The translations under genes and the position numbers were made by a program. A stretch of DNA of 64,000 nt from Cycas panzhihuaensis (lineage: Eukaryota; Cycadophyta), in contig CM041465.1 in assembly GCA_023213395.1 (NCBI GenBank), forward strand, positions 177,141,741-177,205,740. Reading direction: 5' to 3'. Below, one piece after another: positions 1-12,628 of this stretch. The first letter of the stretch is position 1, and each line of letters begins with the position of its first letter. A model generated the notes under the pieces. It saw only the letters and a program-made list of their open reading frames with translations, was not told the origin of the DNA and did no database searches.

Positions 1-1140
1 ATTAAAAAAAAATTAAATTGATGTGAAGACTACTTTATTAAATGGAGACCTGAAAGAAAAAGTATACATGTATCAACCAGAAAACAAGCTCTCAGAGAAT
101 GGTATACAAAACTAAATAAATATCTTATTTACAATAATTTCTGCATGTGTGAATTCGATCCAAGTCTATATATAAAAATCAATATGGGTCTAATATATAT
201 AATAGTAGTATATGTAGATGATATGCTCCTTACAAGAAGTGATACATACTTAATTGTATCTATAAAGAGCTAATTAGAAAAAGTCTTTGGAATGACTAAT
301 CTTAGAATGTTACATCATTATCTTAGAATTGGAGTAACTCAATTGAAAGATTCAATTATCTTATCTCAGTCTAAATACATCAAAAATATGTTGAAAAAAT
401 TAAATATAAAAAATTATAGCAATTGTGCCACACCTATGGAAACAGGTTTTACGTTAAATCATGATACAGATGGTCATGTAGTGAATGCAACTACAAACAA
501 AGAACTAATTGAAAGTTTGATATAACACACTGCTACAAGACCTGAAATCTCTTAGTTAGTGTAATTTCTAAATATATGTAAGAACCCAAGACATCACATT
601 GAAATGCAATAAAGAGAATACTCAGTTATTTAAAAGGAACAATAAATCTGAATTTGAATTATGCAAGAATTAATACTATGCAGCTAACAAGTTGTAGTGA
701 CTTAGATTGGGTAGGAGATAGAATAGATAGAAAGTCTACAAGAAGATATTGTTTCTCTTTAGGTTTAATAGTGATGTCTTATAACAACAAAAAGTAGTCC
801 ACAGTTTCTTTATCCTCTATTGAAATTGAACACAAATTAGTAGTAACTGTGACTTGTAAAGCTGTCTGGATTAGACAATTATTGAAATATCTGGGTCAAG
901 AATAGAATATTCCTACCATTCCATTTTGTGATAATCAGAGCACAATTAAGATGACCAAAATTCTTATTCTTTATGCCAGAATGAAGCATATAGATATTCA
1001 TCATCATTTCATAAGAGAGAAGGTTCAAAATAAGGAAATTAATCTAATACATTACATATCAAATGAGAAAGTTGCTAACATATTTACAAAACCACTAAGC
1101 AAAGACAAATTTTAATTATTTAGAGACAAATTTGGAATAA
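1..1140 (+). pseudogene. Ty1/copia pol remnant (RT to RNase H)
   Basis: Decayed 3' half of a copia polyprotein, cut by the window start. In order I read the RT segment (DVKTTLLNGDLKEKVYMYQPE near 20-80), the RT catalytic motif YVDDMLL near 210-230, the post-RT block (GMTNLRMLHHYLRIGV, then SQSKYIKNMLKKLNI, 292-525), RNase H traces, and the typical copia C-terminal motif IFTKPLSKDKF near 1078-1113. Several in-frame stops interrupt it, many where Gln is expected, for example the TAA before LEKVFGM at about 270. The family role is reverse transcription of element RNA in cytoplasmic particles. This copy cannot make an active enzyme. Confidence 0.85.
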
Positions 1141-1149
1141 AATAAATAA

Positions 1150-1500
1150 AACATTAAGAGAGGGCATTAAGATTAGTATTTTATTTAGACATTATTGTAC
1201 TACTCTAATATTTCTTTATGAGAGTTATGTGACATTCCCTCTTTTCTCCGCCTGTGACAAGTGGCACACATGGAGTCAACCATGTCCAAGGTTCATGTAA
1301 TTCATATTGTATTTATAGAGGGATTTTCCTGATTAATAAAATGAGCATTCCTTGAGAGTTTCACATTAAATTTAGAACAATTTTCATTTCATTATATAGT
1401 TTTCCTTTTTACGTAGTAAGAATAAGTGTAGTTCATATGTTTTGAATAAAGTTAGAATAAGATGTTACTTTGAATCACCCTTTGGCGGTAACTTGAAATA
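1150..1500 (+). repeat. Probable 3' LTR of the copia remnant
   Basis: A purine tract (agagaggg, about 1157-1164) directly follows the end of the copia pol, where a polypurine tract should lie. The next roughly 350 bp have LTR-like signals: a TATA-like tattgtatttatagaggg near 1308-1325 and an AATAAA-like aataaaatgag near 1336. No partner LTR lies inside the window, because the 5' end is off the left edge. The outer boundary is a guess. Confidence 0.5.
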
Positions 1501-4390
1501 AGGAGGTTTATGTTATACCCCTTCAATATGCAACACTAAAAATTATAGAGTAAAAATTGCAAATGGTGGTGTTGGTTTGTTGGGTTGAATATACAAAAAG
1601 AGAGTGACATTCAGTAAGGGGGTAAGTTGTGGCAAAAAAGTATCAAAAAGGAAAAACATTCATGTGAAACTACTACAATATACTTTCTTGTAGAGGATGA
1701 TTATTACAATCATATAGTGTTGTTCTAAAGGGTTTGATAGAGAAAAGCAATCTTACGGGACAAACTTCTTCAGGGATGATAACTTATGTGAAAGGTCAGT
1801 TCCCCACCTATGAATTGGAGGAAGTGGAAGATAACGGGCAAGCACAACAAATAACTCATAGGAAAGGCCGCCTATAGGACATGAACATTGTGGGCGAAGA
1901 AAGCTATGGACAAAATATTTCAATGGAATACATTGCTCATGGAATTGGAAGCTTATGGGGAAATAATCTCTGGGAAGGTGTATTCGTAAGATTTGTAGAG
2001 TGCAAAAACAAAAGACAATATTCTATATCAATCATCAGATGAATTATTTCCTCACAAATTTCTATTATTGTGAATATGAATATCAACTTGTAGTTCTATT
2101 ACTAAATTATTCAACAAAAGTGAAGTGAGCAATTGCACATCATGTGCACATGTAAAACAAGAATCCTACAAGATAAGACTCCCACTACAAGATATTAGAA
2201 TGAACAAGATCAAATATAAGTCACTGCTCTTGCGAATGTAATAAAGTCATCAACGCCACTAACACATAAATGAATATAAGATGACAAGCAATCTATAAGG
2301 AGTAGGTGCACATTGGCAAGGCTAATAATTTGTAAGTTGGCCATGGTATGCACCTTAATGCTCACCTTCCATGTCTTGATTGAATTTGATATGAAATGGG
2401 ATTGAGGAATATCTAGAAAGGACATGTCGGGTGAGTAAAATTTCCATATATAAAGCCAGAAGGAGTGGTGAAAGGAGATAATGTTTTCTCCATATAACAG
2501 GTGTTGGTAAATAAGGGACAACATGTAGCACATAGTTAACTCCACGATAAGTTTAAAGAGTACAAATGTTGACAAGTATGATGCAAATTAGAGAGGCAAT
2601 AGTCAATCATGTGAAATTAATTAACTCAAATTGAACTTGTACCTAACCAAATCAACTTAAATTAAGTTGGTACTTAACGTAAAGAGGTTAACTTACTCCC
2701 ATGCTCAGCCTAAAATTATAAAGCCTAATAGGAATAAAGCCAAATAGAATGGCTAGTTGTGATAAAAGAGGGGTAGGACATGGCCAATAAATTGCGTTTT
2801 CATCAATTTCACTACAAATTGACCTTTTCGCCATCTCTATGGATCTAATAAGTAAACAACATCCACAATTAAGCACTTGATTGTTGAAACAAAATTAGTA
2901 CAACACCTATATTTTGGCAAATTATAAATCAAAATGCATGCTCCTATTTTTTTGAAAGCGGAAAGAATTTTGAGTAATAGCCAACTAATTTTTTGCCATA
3001 ATAGCTGCTTTAGTATATAGGACTACGAACATATTGCTAATGACAAATCATACAAGAAAACAATAAAAAGGAACATACGCAAGAAGGGTATAGGTTCTTC
3101 TGGTTATTCTTTTCGGAATTCCCCTTGGTTGATTTTGGGAGGAGGTTCTCTTCTTAGCTCTACCTAGATAAAATGTGGTCAAATATAGCTTACTACCTCT
3201 TTTTTGTTATTGCATTCTCCAAATTACTAGGCATGGTGCTTCTAGAGCAAATTTTTTAATCTCCTCCTTCCTCTATAGCTTTTTCATTTTGTCTTTCCCC
3301 TCTATTGTATGTAATTATGAAGAAGAATTTGTATTTATTAGACTCAAAAATCTACAGTGAAGAAGAATTTGTATTTATTAGACTAAAAAATCTACAGGTG
3401 CTTCATATATACACAAACAACTTTTAGAGACCAATGAGATTTCTCCTTTAAGTTTGCATCAGACAAATTTTTTGGGTAGTAATTAGCGCTCAATAATTTC
3501 TTTGTAATCAATATTTTTAGCAAATCAATATTCATATCATTGTAATGCAATTCATTTTCTAAGAAAGAATAAGATTGCTTCATTTGTTTTCAAATTTCTA
3601 TTGACATGGTTAAGCGGTTTGATGGTGAGTGAGTTGTTTCACTTGAGGATTAGAAGAATTTTGTGCTTGAGTTACTATGTTTTAAACTTTTCTCTCATAA
3701 TCTCCTTGAAGTTCATCGTTAAAAATTATGTAAATGTATGCTTGGCAATGCTAGTTACATTGCATCATTTAATCTTGGGTTATTGAGGGCATACAATTCT
3801 CTTTTGTTTCCCTCATATGTTGGTATAAATGAGAGGTTTTGTAAGTGGCTAGCAATCTAAGACTATTTGCATGTTTATCATAATATCAACACCTTTGGTT
3901 TTTGTTCCTTTTATGCTCTTCTTTCTCATGTATCAAACATAATGAAAGGCTTTATGAGTGGAGAGCAATTTATAACTACCCAAAAGTTGGTACTAGACCA
4001 ATACACCTATTTTACATCTCTAAATATTGGTATTCCTTAATAGATTTGTATGACGCTAACAGAGCATGACTACATCAAATCTATCATGGTGCCATCACTG
4101 TTGTTTTGTCAATTATTTTACTTTCTTTCCTTTGCATTTGGAACGTCACTACACAATGGTCTTTGTTTGTTGGTTAAGTCTAGAATAATCAAGACACTAA
4201 CTCCTTCTGCTATTGGATTCATGCAACAATAAGATGGAGCATTGAACCTATCTATGGTAGATTATATTCATAGGGCTCATTATTCCTAGGTATTAGTTTA
4301 ATCTACTCTAGCATTCCACACTATCCTAGTATTAGCCCTTCAAATGCATAAATTGATTTATTATAAGATACTTTGGACTAGGTACTAAGA
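1500..4390. other. Unassigned AT-rich DNA
   Basis: No coding similarity that I can support on either strand. Open frames here are short (at most 121 codons, at 2210-2575) with no recognisable motif. The region probably consists of older repeat debris. The gypsy remnant to its right ends abruptly near 4395 inside the integrase core, so a deletion or insertion boundary lies there. Confidence 0.5.
3319..3398. repeat. Two-copy 40-bp tandem duplication
   Basis: Two near-identical 40-bp units (3319-3358 and 3359-3398), each starting gaagaagaatttgtattt and ending ctacag plus one base, with a single internal difference (actc versus acta). Confidence 0.9.
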
Positions 4391-4394
4391 GTAG

Positions 4395-7300
4395 TTTAAA
4401 CGAGGAAACAACATGGATAATATGCAAAACTAAATTGCAATTTGTTGTCAAATCTCTTCCAAAGTATCCTTCAAAAATGGCTTAACAATTTAGTATCTCT
4501 ATCACTTATAATTATTTTAGGTATTCTATGTAATCTTACAATTTCCTTAAAAGATAACTTTATAATCCTACTCACATCGCTTATTTTCTTACAAGGAAGA
4601 AAGTGAGCCATTTTTTCAAGTTAGTCCACTATTGCAAAAACTAAATCATTTCTTCTTTGTGTAAGTGGTAAATCTAACGCAAAAACCATTGAAATATCTT
4701 CCCATGGCCTCTCTAGTATGGGTAATGTTTGATACAAACCTATGTTTTGCTAGCTCCCCCTTTCAATGTTTGACTTATTTTATAGTTTAAAATGATCTTA
4801 CCCACATCTTTCTTCAAGTGTTGCCAATAAAACTTTTCACTACCTGGCAAATATGTTTTGTCTCTACCAAAGTGACTTTCCAATCTATATGAATGCATTT
4901 CCATAATCAATTACTCCCTTCTTGATCTGATAAGAACATATAACTATGATCCTTTAAATATGCAACCATCATTTATTATTTATTCATCAAAATTTTCCTC
5001 ATCTAAATCTTCTAAATGAGTTAATATTTCATAAATTTTATTGAACTATGGGTTTATTGCATATTCCTTTTTCATTTTCTCAAAACTAACTATTTCACTA
5101 CTTATTGTAATAAGCAAATGTTTTCTCATGTCCAATACATGTGCTATTATTCAATTTGCCACTTATATGTTGTACTGCAAAGTTGTAACTCTACAAAAAT
5201 AACACTCACTTTACTTACCTCATAAGCCAATTTTGCTTGTGAGTTAATATACTTCTAAGTTTGATGATCAAACAATTGAATGAATTCTTTATGCAAGAAA
5301 TAATACCTCCAATGCCTAAGCATTTGTAAAATGGCATGCAACTCTCAATCATAAGTGTTGTACCTTCTCTTTGCATAATATTTCCAAACCTAATGCATTA
5401 CACTAAACAATAAATGGCTTTTCAAAATTTGGAAGTGTAAGAATAGGTGTTGCAATTGCCTTCCTTTTTAACAATTCAAAACTTCTATCTATTGTTTATG
5501 TCCATATGAAAGACTTTTCTCTTATACAATCTATCATAAGTGCCCAAAAACTACCAAAATTTTTATAAACTTCTTATAGAAGTTTACAAACCCATGAAAA
5601 CTTCTTACTTCTATAATGCTTTGGCCACTCCAATATGGCTCTAACCTTCTATGATCTATGATTATGCCTTTGCTAAAATCACATTACCAAAAAACACAAG
5701 TTTCTCTTGACAAGAATAGCTCTTTCCAAGGTTAATGAACGACTCCTCTCTTAGTATGTTCATTACCATCATAAAATGATATGTATTTTAATATAGACTT
5801 TTGTTAAAAAGCAAAATATTATCAAAGTACACTATGACAAACTTTACTAATGTACTTTTTAAATACATGGTTCATGGTCCATATCAAAGATTAAATGGCA
5901 TCATAGCCCATTCATACATCCTCTCCTTAGTTTTAAAATCTATCTTCCATTCATCACTCTCCCTTATTCTGAATTGATGATATCCACTTCTTAAGTCAAT
6001 CTTGGAAAACACTTCAGCACATACCAAATAGTCCAACATATCATCTATTTTCAAGATGCGGTACTTGAACTTCATAGTTATTTTGTTCAAAGCCCTAGTC
6101 AACACACAACCTCCATTTATCTCATTTCTTTGGTGTTAATACTGCAAATTCAGCATAAGGACTCGTGTTCTTGAATGAAGCCATTTTCAAACAATTCATT
6201 AATTTGCTTCTTCATCTCCTAATTTTCCATATGTGTGAGCCTATGCATTGGCTCATTTAACAATCTTGCTCTTAGAATGAGGTTTATTTAATGTGTTATT
6301 CTCCTTGATGGAGGTAAACCACATGGTTAGTCTATTATATTCTTGTATTCTTCTAATGAATCTTTGATAGACTTTGAAAACTCCTGTGTACTTACAACCT
6401 CCTCTTCTCATGGGTAAAGGAAGTAACACTAATCTCCTTTATTTTCTTTAGTAAATTCCTTCCAACTCAAAATATATAAAACAGAAATCTTCCCCTTCTT
6501 TTCTTTCCTAAAAAGTTTTAAATAATATTTATTTTCATCATGTAGTAATTCATATGTATTCTACGTACCATCATCAAGTACTCGTCTATCATATAGCCAA
6601 GGTCTTCTCAATAATAAATGAAATGAATCCATTAACACCACATCACATTGAACCTTGTCAATAATTAGTCCAATATTAAACTCCAACATACATGCTTTGT
6701 CTATCACCAAGCCATGTTCTCTCTTGAATTATGAAGTCCTATATGGATCTAATTTCGTTATACATTGAAGTTGTAGTCTCTAAACCAAGTCAACACTTAC
6801 TAGGGCTTTTGTTAACCATTTGACAACAATCACCTTATAAACCTTGTCCTCATATTTGTATTTCATTCTAAAAATACTTTTTCTCTCCCAATCCTCCTCA
6901 AATGTTTCATCCTGATTCACCATCATGTTTCTTAACATTAGCAAGCATTCTTTTATTTTAGCATGTATTCCCATATTGTCTGTCTCTTAGATCATCGTGA
7001 TCTTGTTCTTGATATTTAGATTCATAGGCTATTCCAATAGCTTATGACGTCATTTGCATACCCAACACTTTAACAGTCTCCTATAATCAATAATAAGTTT
7101 ACCTCTACCTCTATCTCTAAAATTAGTCATGAATCCTTGATATTCTCCTTTGGATTTCTCTCCACTTATTATCCTAATAAGACCAGCTTAACCCTCACCA
7201 TCCATCTAAGGGCATCTACTTCATTTCCCTTCTTGAGCAAAAGGCTCATCCCTTCTCACTATGGATCTTTTGCCTTATTTTCTTGAATTTTTCTCTTCAA

Positions 7301-7835
7301 TTTTCAAAGCTAATTGATATATTATTTCAATTATTTACATACTAGATAAGACCAATTCATCCTGAATTGTAAAATTCAATCCATTCAAATATTGGGCAAT
7401 TGATTGCTTTTCATTGTCATCAAGACCACTTCTGATAGACAACTTATCAAACTCATCCATGTACTCTTGTAGACTCTTATCCCTTTGCTTCAGATTTTGG
7501 ATTTATCTAAACAACTCCTACTTATATGCTATTAGAAGGATTTTTTTTTTGAGCTTAGACACCATACAACTCCATATCTTGATGTTGTCTTTGCCATATC
7601 TGACTCTTTTGAGTTGCAAATGGTCCCATTACATGGCAAGAGGATTAGTCGACTTCATACTTGTAAGTTAATTTTTTTTAAGAACTCAAATTCTCCCCTT
7701 TCAAAGAAATTTTCAAGAGCACTAATCAAATGAATAAACTCTTTTATTTTCAATTTTCCATTGAAGGTTAGAACTTCTGTTTCTTATGGATCCCATTTTA
7801 TTTTCCTTCAAAATTTATCTTAATACCTTTAATGG
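4395..7835 (-). pseudogene. Chromovirus-like Ty3/gypsy gag-pol remnant
   Basis: Outermost layer of the nest. Read right to left it shows a gag remnant (SLQEYMDEFDKLS-like near 7450 and FNGKLKIKEF-like near 7750, with frameshifts), a protease-region trace with HLLLRRPWLYDRRV (about 6570-6630), the RT block (KIDLRSGYHQFRIRESDEWK and EWAMMPF, 5884-6105), the RT/RNase H connection (VRSFHGFVNFYKKFIK and PILTLPNFEKPF, about 5400-5620) and the integrase core (PWEDISMVFALDLP, KMAHFLPC, IISDRDTKLLSHF, about 4440-4720). Stops and frameshifts are frequent. The RT wording is typical of plant chromoviruses. The rest of its gag lies at 25364-25500, beyond the 17.5-kb insertion at 7836-25363. No 3' LTR was found. 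Confidence 0.85.
7831..7835. repeat. Target-site duplication AATGG (left)
   Basis: AATGG directly precedes the LTR at 7836 and is repeated exactly at 25364-25368 after the right LTR. This is a perfect 5-bp duplication that fixes both ends of the inserted element. Confidence 0.9.
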
Positions 7836-8044
7836 TGTAGGAAAAATAAATGCACATACTCGACCAAGAATTTGAAAAAAAAACTCAAATAACTAACTTG
7901 TTTATCAAATGGTCAAATGTGTACACATATAACTCAAGGTTCATGATTGTTAATAGTTGTTATATAACCACATAACTACCCACTAATTACTCATTAATTA
8001 AAGTTAATAATGACTTATATTAAATTAATTATTATCTTCTGACA
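7836..8044 (-). repeat. 3' LTR of the V-PPase-carrying element
   Basis: 209 bp, TG...CA termini (tgtagg...tgaca). Aligns along its length with 25164-25363, sharing blocks such as atgcacayactcgac, actcaaataac, cataactacccacta and actcattaatta. The C-tract ccccct that follows is the polypurine tract of the minus strand. Confidence 0.9.
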
Positions 8045-8050
8045 CCCCCT

Positions 8051-9185
8051 ATAATGTTTAATTTGTTATGATAAAAAATTGTACCAAATACAACCTATAT
8101 TCTCCTTATACTTCACCATTAAATTGTATCACTTAATTTGCTTATACATGTGCATTTATCTTGAAAATGTTGTTGATGTTCATATAAAAATATCACCATT
8201 CACCAAATCATATGGATAATTAGCCTTTATGCTTGTTGGTCATCTAAGTAATGCCTCCATGAAAATGATTCATCAACATTGAATACATCTTCATCAAATC
8301 CACCAATGTGTATCACGAGAGTAGGCCAAACTACCTAACTTAACAGATACCTGTGGATAACTCAAGCACATAAACTAAAAATGATGATTTTTCCTTTTGT
8401 CCTATAAAACTCAACATCGAACATTTGACCAAAACATAGTCACCAATATCATCATCGACCTTGTGGTTAAAAACCATCACAAATAGCTTTTTTAAGCCAA
8501 AGCACACAACAAACAACCCTTATATTACAAAGGTATACATCATTAAGCAGTACTTTAAACTACCATAACTTGACTCAAAATAATTACTACTATGGGGGTT
8601 CATAAAATCTTCAAACTCACTCTTTCTATTTTGTTGCAACATCTTCAATCTCCTCCATCATCTGTTGTCTTCTCCTTTTTGTCTTTAATTCTCTTATGAT
8701 ATGTGCTCAAGGTCATATATCAACATAAAAAATTATTATATGACTAATTTTAGCTAGCTAGGCCTATAAATAACTAGCCAATACATAAAATAAAAAAAGA
8801 CATGCAACTTCCTTATTATTTAGAATGGTGTAGATAATACATCATTCACTACCTTATTCGTAGTATTACTCCATAGCTTACAAATCAAATTATAAGTCAT
8901 TGATTTTAATGAGCGTCGCTTGTTAGACAATTGCATGTAGGTGTTCTTATGGGCTTTCTATCAAACATTTGGCATTCAAGCTCACTAGAGCATTTCGTCT
9001 TACAATTGTTGGGTATATTTTTAGCTAGCAACATATATAAGACATATACGGGAAGGGATCTTCTTAATGTTATTTCTTACACTAGAACATCATAATAATC
9101 CAAACTTAGTATAAAATTCAAAAGAAAATGTACCTTTGGTCACAAATAACTATAAGACTTCTTCATCAAGAATAGTTTTTAAAAA
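8051..9185. other. Interior of the V-PPase element, unassigned part
   Basis: Lies between the polypurine tract and the V-PPase remnant. Mostly non-coding by eye. A short minus-strand frame near 8640-8700 reads RELKTKRRRQQMMEEIEDVA. I do not recognise it, but it could be another captured exon or old element sequence. Confidence 0.4.
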
Positions 9186-9955
9186 GGCATGATATTTTTT
9201 TCTATTTCAACCACACCAACCATATCTAGGCCTTTCTTATCAAACCTTCCAGCAAAGCATCCAAATAGGAAGATTCATGAAGATAATATGGGCAACACAA
9301 CCACAAAGCTACTAACTGTTATAAATATCTTTGATCTTGCTTCTTCAATAGTTGAAGCAATAGCTTCAAACTCAACTTTCCCATCAATTAACTATTCAAC
9401 CTTACTACCATCAATACTCTTTCTTACCTCTAATGTTGTTCTCGCATTTGCGTAAGTAGCAATTTTCATTCCAATGTAACCAGATAGAATAGATGTCAAA
9501 GAACTAAGTAGGAAGGATATTGAAGATAGCATCATCAAGAGTAGGCTTGCATAATTTTTCTTTGTCAAAATGTGCAAGGTTAAGTCTTTGTACCAAAGTT
9601 CTCCACTAAAACAAGAAACAAAAAATACGATGACTATAAAGCAAACCATGAAAATGCCCATGTATTGGTATTCAACAAATGAAAAAAATGAGGTTGCTCC
9701 GACTAAAATGACATTCTAAATTTTTGCAAACTTGACAACAACATTGTGATCATTAAAACCCTCCTCCTCCTCGATCAAGTAATCGTTGTAGTTATTCTTG
9801 CTATTATTATGAATGTTTGTAGTATGGCATTTGGCACTGCACTGGAAATGACCTTCACATGAGAAACCAACAACCACTAGATCAAGATGAACACAACCAC
9901 CACAATGGGGATAAGAATCTTTGTCAGTAAGTCGCTTAATATACCACACCCCACG
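9186..9955 (-). pseudogene. Vacuolar H+-pyrophosphatase (V-PPase) N-terminal pseudogene
   Basis: V-PPase is the single-polypeptide vacuolar membrane pump that couples PPi hydrolysis to H+ transport. The minus strand retains its N-terminal part in order: a start-proximal [14 protein letters not shown] (about 9930-9885), a first-helix trace ending WLLVSHVK, then [11 protein letters not shown] and NDHNVVVK (about 9740-9795), GATSFFSFVEYQYMGIFMV, and MKIATYANARTTLE (about 9410-9455). A last block reading LFGCFAGRF...VGVVEIEKNI (about 9195-9270) matches a region further along the family. It is broken by a frameshift near 9800, TAG codons at two positions that are Gln in the family (before WLL and after AKI), further stops, and loss or rearrangement of the segment between ARTTLE and LFG. 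The catalytic PPi-binding loops that follow are absent. I am confident of the family; the mapping after ARTTLE is tentative. Confidence 0.88.
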
Positions 9956-10412
9956 GTTCGAACAAAATAACAACAATTCCATTAGACTTTGGGAGGATTT
10001 GATACTCGTTGGGACTTGATATGCTTGCACTTTGAGTGCTCCTAGAGATAAAATTTATTAGGAAAAATAATACCCAATTTATATCCTTTAATAGTCTTCC
10101 AAGCTATCAATTTGTCTACCTATGTATTTATTCCCAAACAAATCCCTATTAGAGCTGCTCCTATTAGGAGTCGAGACAATTTCTTGGATGGAACATTAAA
10201 CATGTTTGTAGGACAACATTTTGTCGAAGAGATAAACTTTGGCAAAGATAGAAGGCATCTTTTTTAGTAAACTTCTTCAAGTATTTGTAGCAAGCAATTT
10301 GTTCAACCTCCAATGCTTCACTAGTCACTTAGATCTTCAACGGAAAAGCCCTTCTCCTTGTTTGTTAATCACTTCCACTTGGCATCATTGCCACATAGAC
10401 CCTCGCACCATT

Positions 10413-10536
10413 ATGAATACTCTACTCTAACACCTACATGAAATTTAGGCATCTCCTTGTGCTTTGACCTCTCACTCTTAAACCTAAACCTTTTAATAAT
10501 AAACTTAGGGGGCTCATAATTCTCTCTTTTGGGCAT
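10413..10536 (-). other. Short basic reading frame, unknown
   Basis: A 41-codon frame starting MPKRENYEPPKF with many Lys/Arg residues (KRFRFKSERSKHKE), in the interior of the V-PPase-carrying element. No family recognised. It may be a gag-like relic of the element or another captured piece. It is upstream of the V-PPase remnant in element orientation. Confidence 0.3.
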
Positions 10537-10627
10537 GTCGTTGCTTGTCGAAAAAAATGCTCGACCTATGAATCCTCTCAGTCAAAAGCAACCTTTGCGA
10601 GAGCACTTTAGCAAAATCATGACCATC

Positions 10628-10632
10628 CCTAT
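10628..10632. repeat. Probable target-site duplication CCTAT (left)
   Basis: CCTAT precedes the first copia LTR at 10633, and CCTGT follows the last LTR at 24850-24854. Four of five bases match, so the whole copia array appears to sit in one insertion site. Confidence 0.65.
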
Positions 10633-10990
10633 TGTTTGAGAACATGAAATCATACACAGATGTTCTCAACCGCAGGATCTTTAACGATATACAGCAAGCC
10701 ACAAATTGAAAATACAGAAAACAGATGCACAGAACACAGGATATATGTGGGAAACCCTTTCGGGAAAAAACCCACCACAAAAGGATCCTCAAGGGATCAT
10801 TAATTATTACACAATGAACTTGAATGATCGAATACAGAAGGCCTCAAGGCATATATACTCTCCAAGAGGTGTCACCTGTTTAGGGTTGTGACCCTCCGAA
10901 TAAATCGCACATTTTCGCTCACACATTTTCACATAATTAAACCACATTAACATTAATTAAGTGGCTTAATAATTAACTGCCACGCTAACA
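10633..10990 (-). repeat. Copia LTR 1 (3' LTR)
   Basis: 358 bp, starts tgtttgag and ends gctaaca; followed by the polypurine tract at 10991-10999. Carries the variant string gcaggatctttaacg, shared with the truncated LTR at 12629. Confidence 0.92.
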
Positions 10991-12628
10991 TCCCCCCTTA
11001 ATGTGAATGTGGGGAATGCAACGTCGCAGGTTGAATTATCACGAAGGCTGGGACCTCCTGCGCCTTCTTTATCCTTGTTGATACATCCCCCCTCAAGGAT
11101 AACATCGGTGAGTCCTAATCCGGTACGCATCTTCGTGAATTGGTCTTCAGTGAAAGGCTTGGTAAATACGTCCGCAAGTTGTAATTCACTCGGACAATAG
11201 TCGACCTGCAGTTTTCCTGACTTGATCAGCTCACGAATGTAATGGTATTGAACCTCGATATGCTTTGTACGTGCATGAAACTCTGGATTCTTCGACAGAC
11301 GAATGGTACTCTGATTATCAACAAAGAAAATCGGATGTCCATTGGAAACGCCAAGAAATTCCAAGAGACCTTGCAACCATACTGCTTCTTTCACACTAGC
11401 ACTGAGTCCTTGATATTCTGCTTCTGTAGAAGATAGCGCCATTGTCTGCTGCTTCTTCGACTGCCACGAAACAAATCCATTGCCAATACTAAACAGGTAT
11501 CCAACAGTGGACTTCCAATCATCAGAATCTCCTCCCCAATCAGCATCCGCGTAACCATACAACCTGATCTTCTCACCTCTACGGTATTCAAGACCAAGAT
11601 TGCTTGTCCCCTTTAGATATTTCAAAATCCGCTTTGCTGCTACCAAATGAGACTCTTGTGGATTCTGCATGTAGCGGGAAACCAATCCAACAGCGTATGC
11701 AATATCTGGCTTGGTATGAGTCAAATAAGTAAGACTCCCTACCAACTGGCGATACTTTGTGCCATCTACAGAAGGTTGGGCCATATCCTTCTGTAATCTT
11801 GTGCATTTGACACATGGTGTTGCAACAAGTTTGCAGTACTGCATCCCAAATCTCTCGAGTAAGTTCTTCACATACTGCGACTGCAACAACACGATCCTAT
11901 CTTCCATCTGCCTGATCTAAATGCCCAAGAAATAGTGAAGTTTTCCAAGATCCGTCATGTCAAATGAAGCTCCCAAATTGGATTTGACTTCGACTATAGC
12001 CTTGCCACGATTACCGCCAATGATTAGATCATCCATATACATCACGCAAGCAACTACGGAAGTCCCTCTTCTTTTCACATACAGGTTTGGGTCAAGTTCT
12101 GAAATTTCAAAACTTTCAACTTTCAACTTGGCATCCATCTTCTCATACCAAGCACGGGGTGCTTGTATCAGGCCATAGATTGATTTCTTCAGATGGCAAA
12201 TAAGATGCTCCTGGCCATCCTTAATGAATCCCAGAGGCTGCGACATGTATATCTCCTCCTTTAAATCCCCATTAAGGAATGCGAACTTAACGTCCATCTG
12301 GTGTAACTCCCAATCTAATGCAGCTGCTAAGGAAATGAGTAAGCGAACCGTTGTCATTCTAGAGACTGGTATAAACGTCTCTTCGTAGTCAATTCCTTCT
12401 TTCTGCTTGAATCCCTGCGCAACAAGTCTAGCTTTGTACTTGTCCACCTCTCCATCGGAGTAGAACTTTGTCTTATAGACCAACTTACATCTAACAAGAT
12501 TCTTCGACGGAGGTAGTGGAACCAAATCCCATGTATCGTTCTTCATCAAAGAACCATACTCTTCCTCCATTATAGCTCTCCATTGTGGATCTTCTTTCGC
12601 TTCAGCAAATGATTCAGGATCACTGGAG
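10991..12628 (-). pseudogene. Copia partial interior 1 (RT and RNase H)
   Basis: The 3' part of copia pol. The RT block (11917-12570) has NDTWDLVPLPPSKNLV, MDVKFAFLNGDLKEEIYM and the catalytic YMDDLIIGG. The RNase H block (10991-11907) has YLTHTKPDIAYAV, GYADADWGGD, SSTEAEYQGL, FVDNQSTIRLSKNP, KHIEVQYHYIRE and the terminal LADVFTKPF. A TAG separates the two blocks after LHYFLGI, where Gln is expected, and the same stop is present in the other copies. The interior stops at 12628, within the segment between integrase and RT, where it is joined to a truncated LTR. Protease, gag and integrase are therefore missing from this unit. Confidence 0.92.

Noticed and set aside
9189-9455. Plus-strand 88-codon frame over the V-PPase remnant
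   Set aside because: It is the antisense of the recognisable V-PPase reading.
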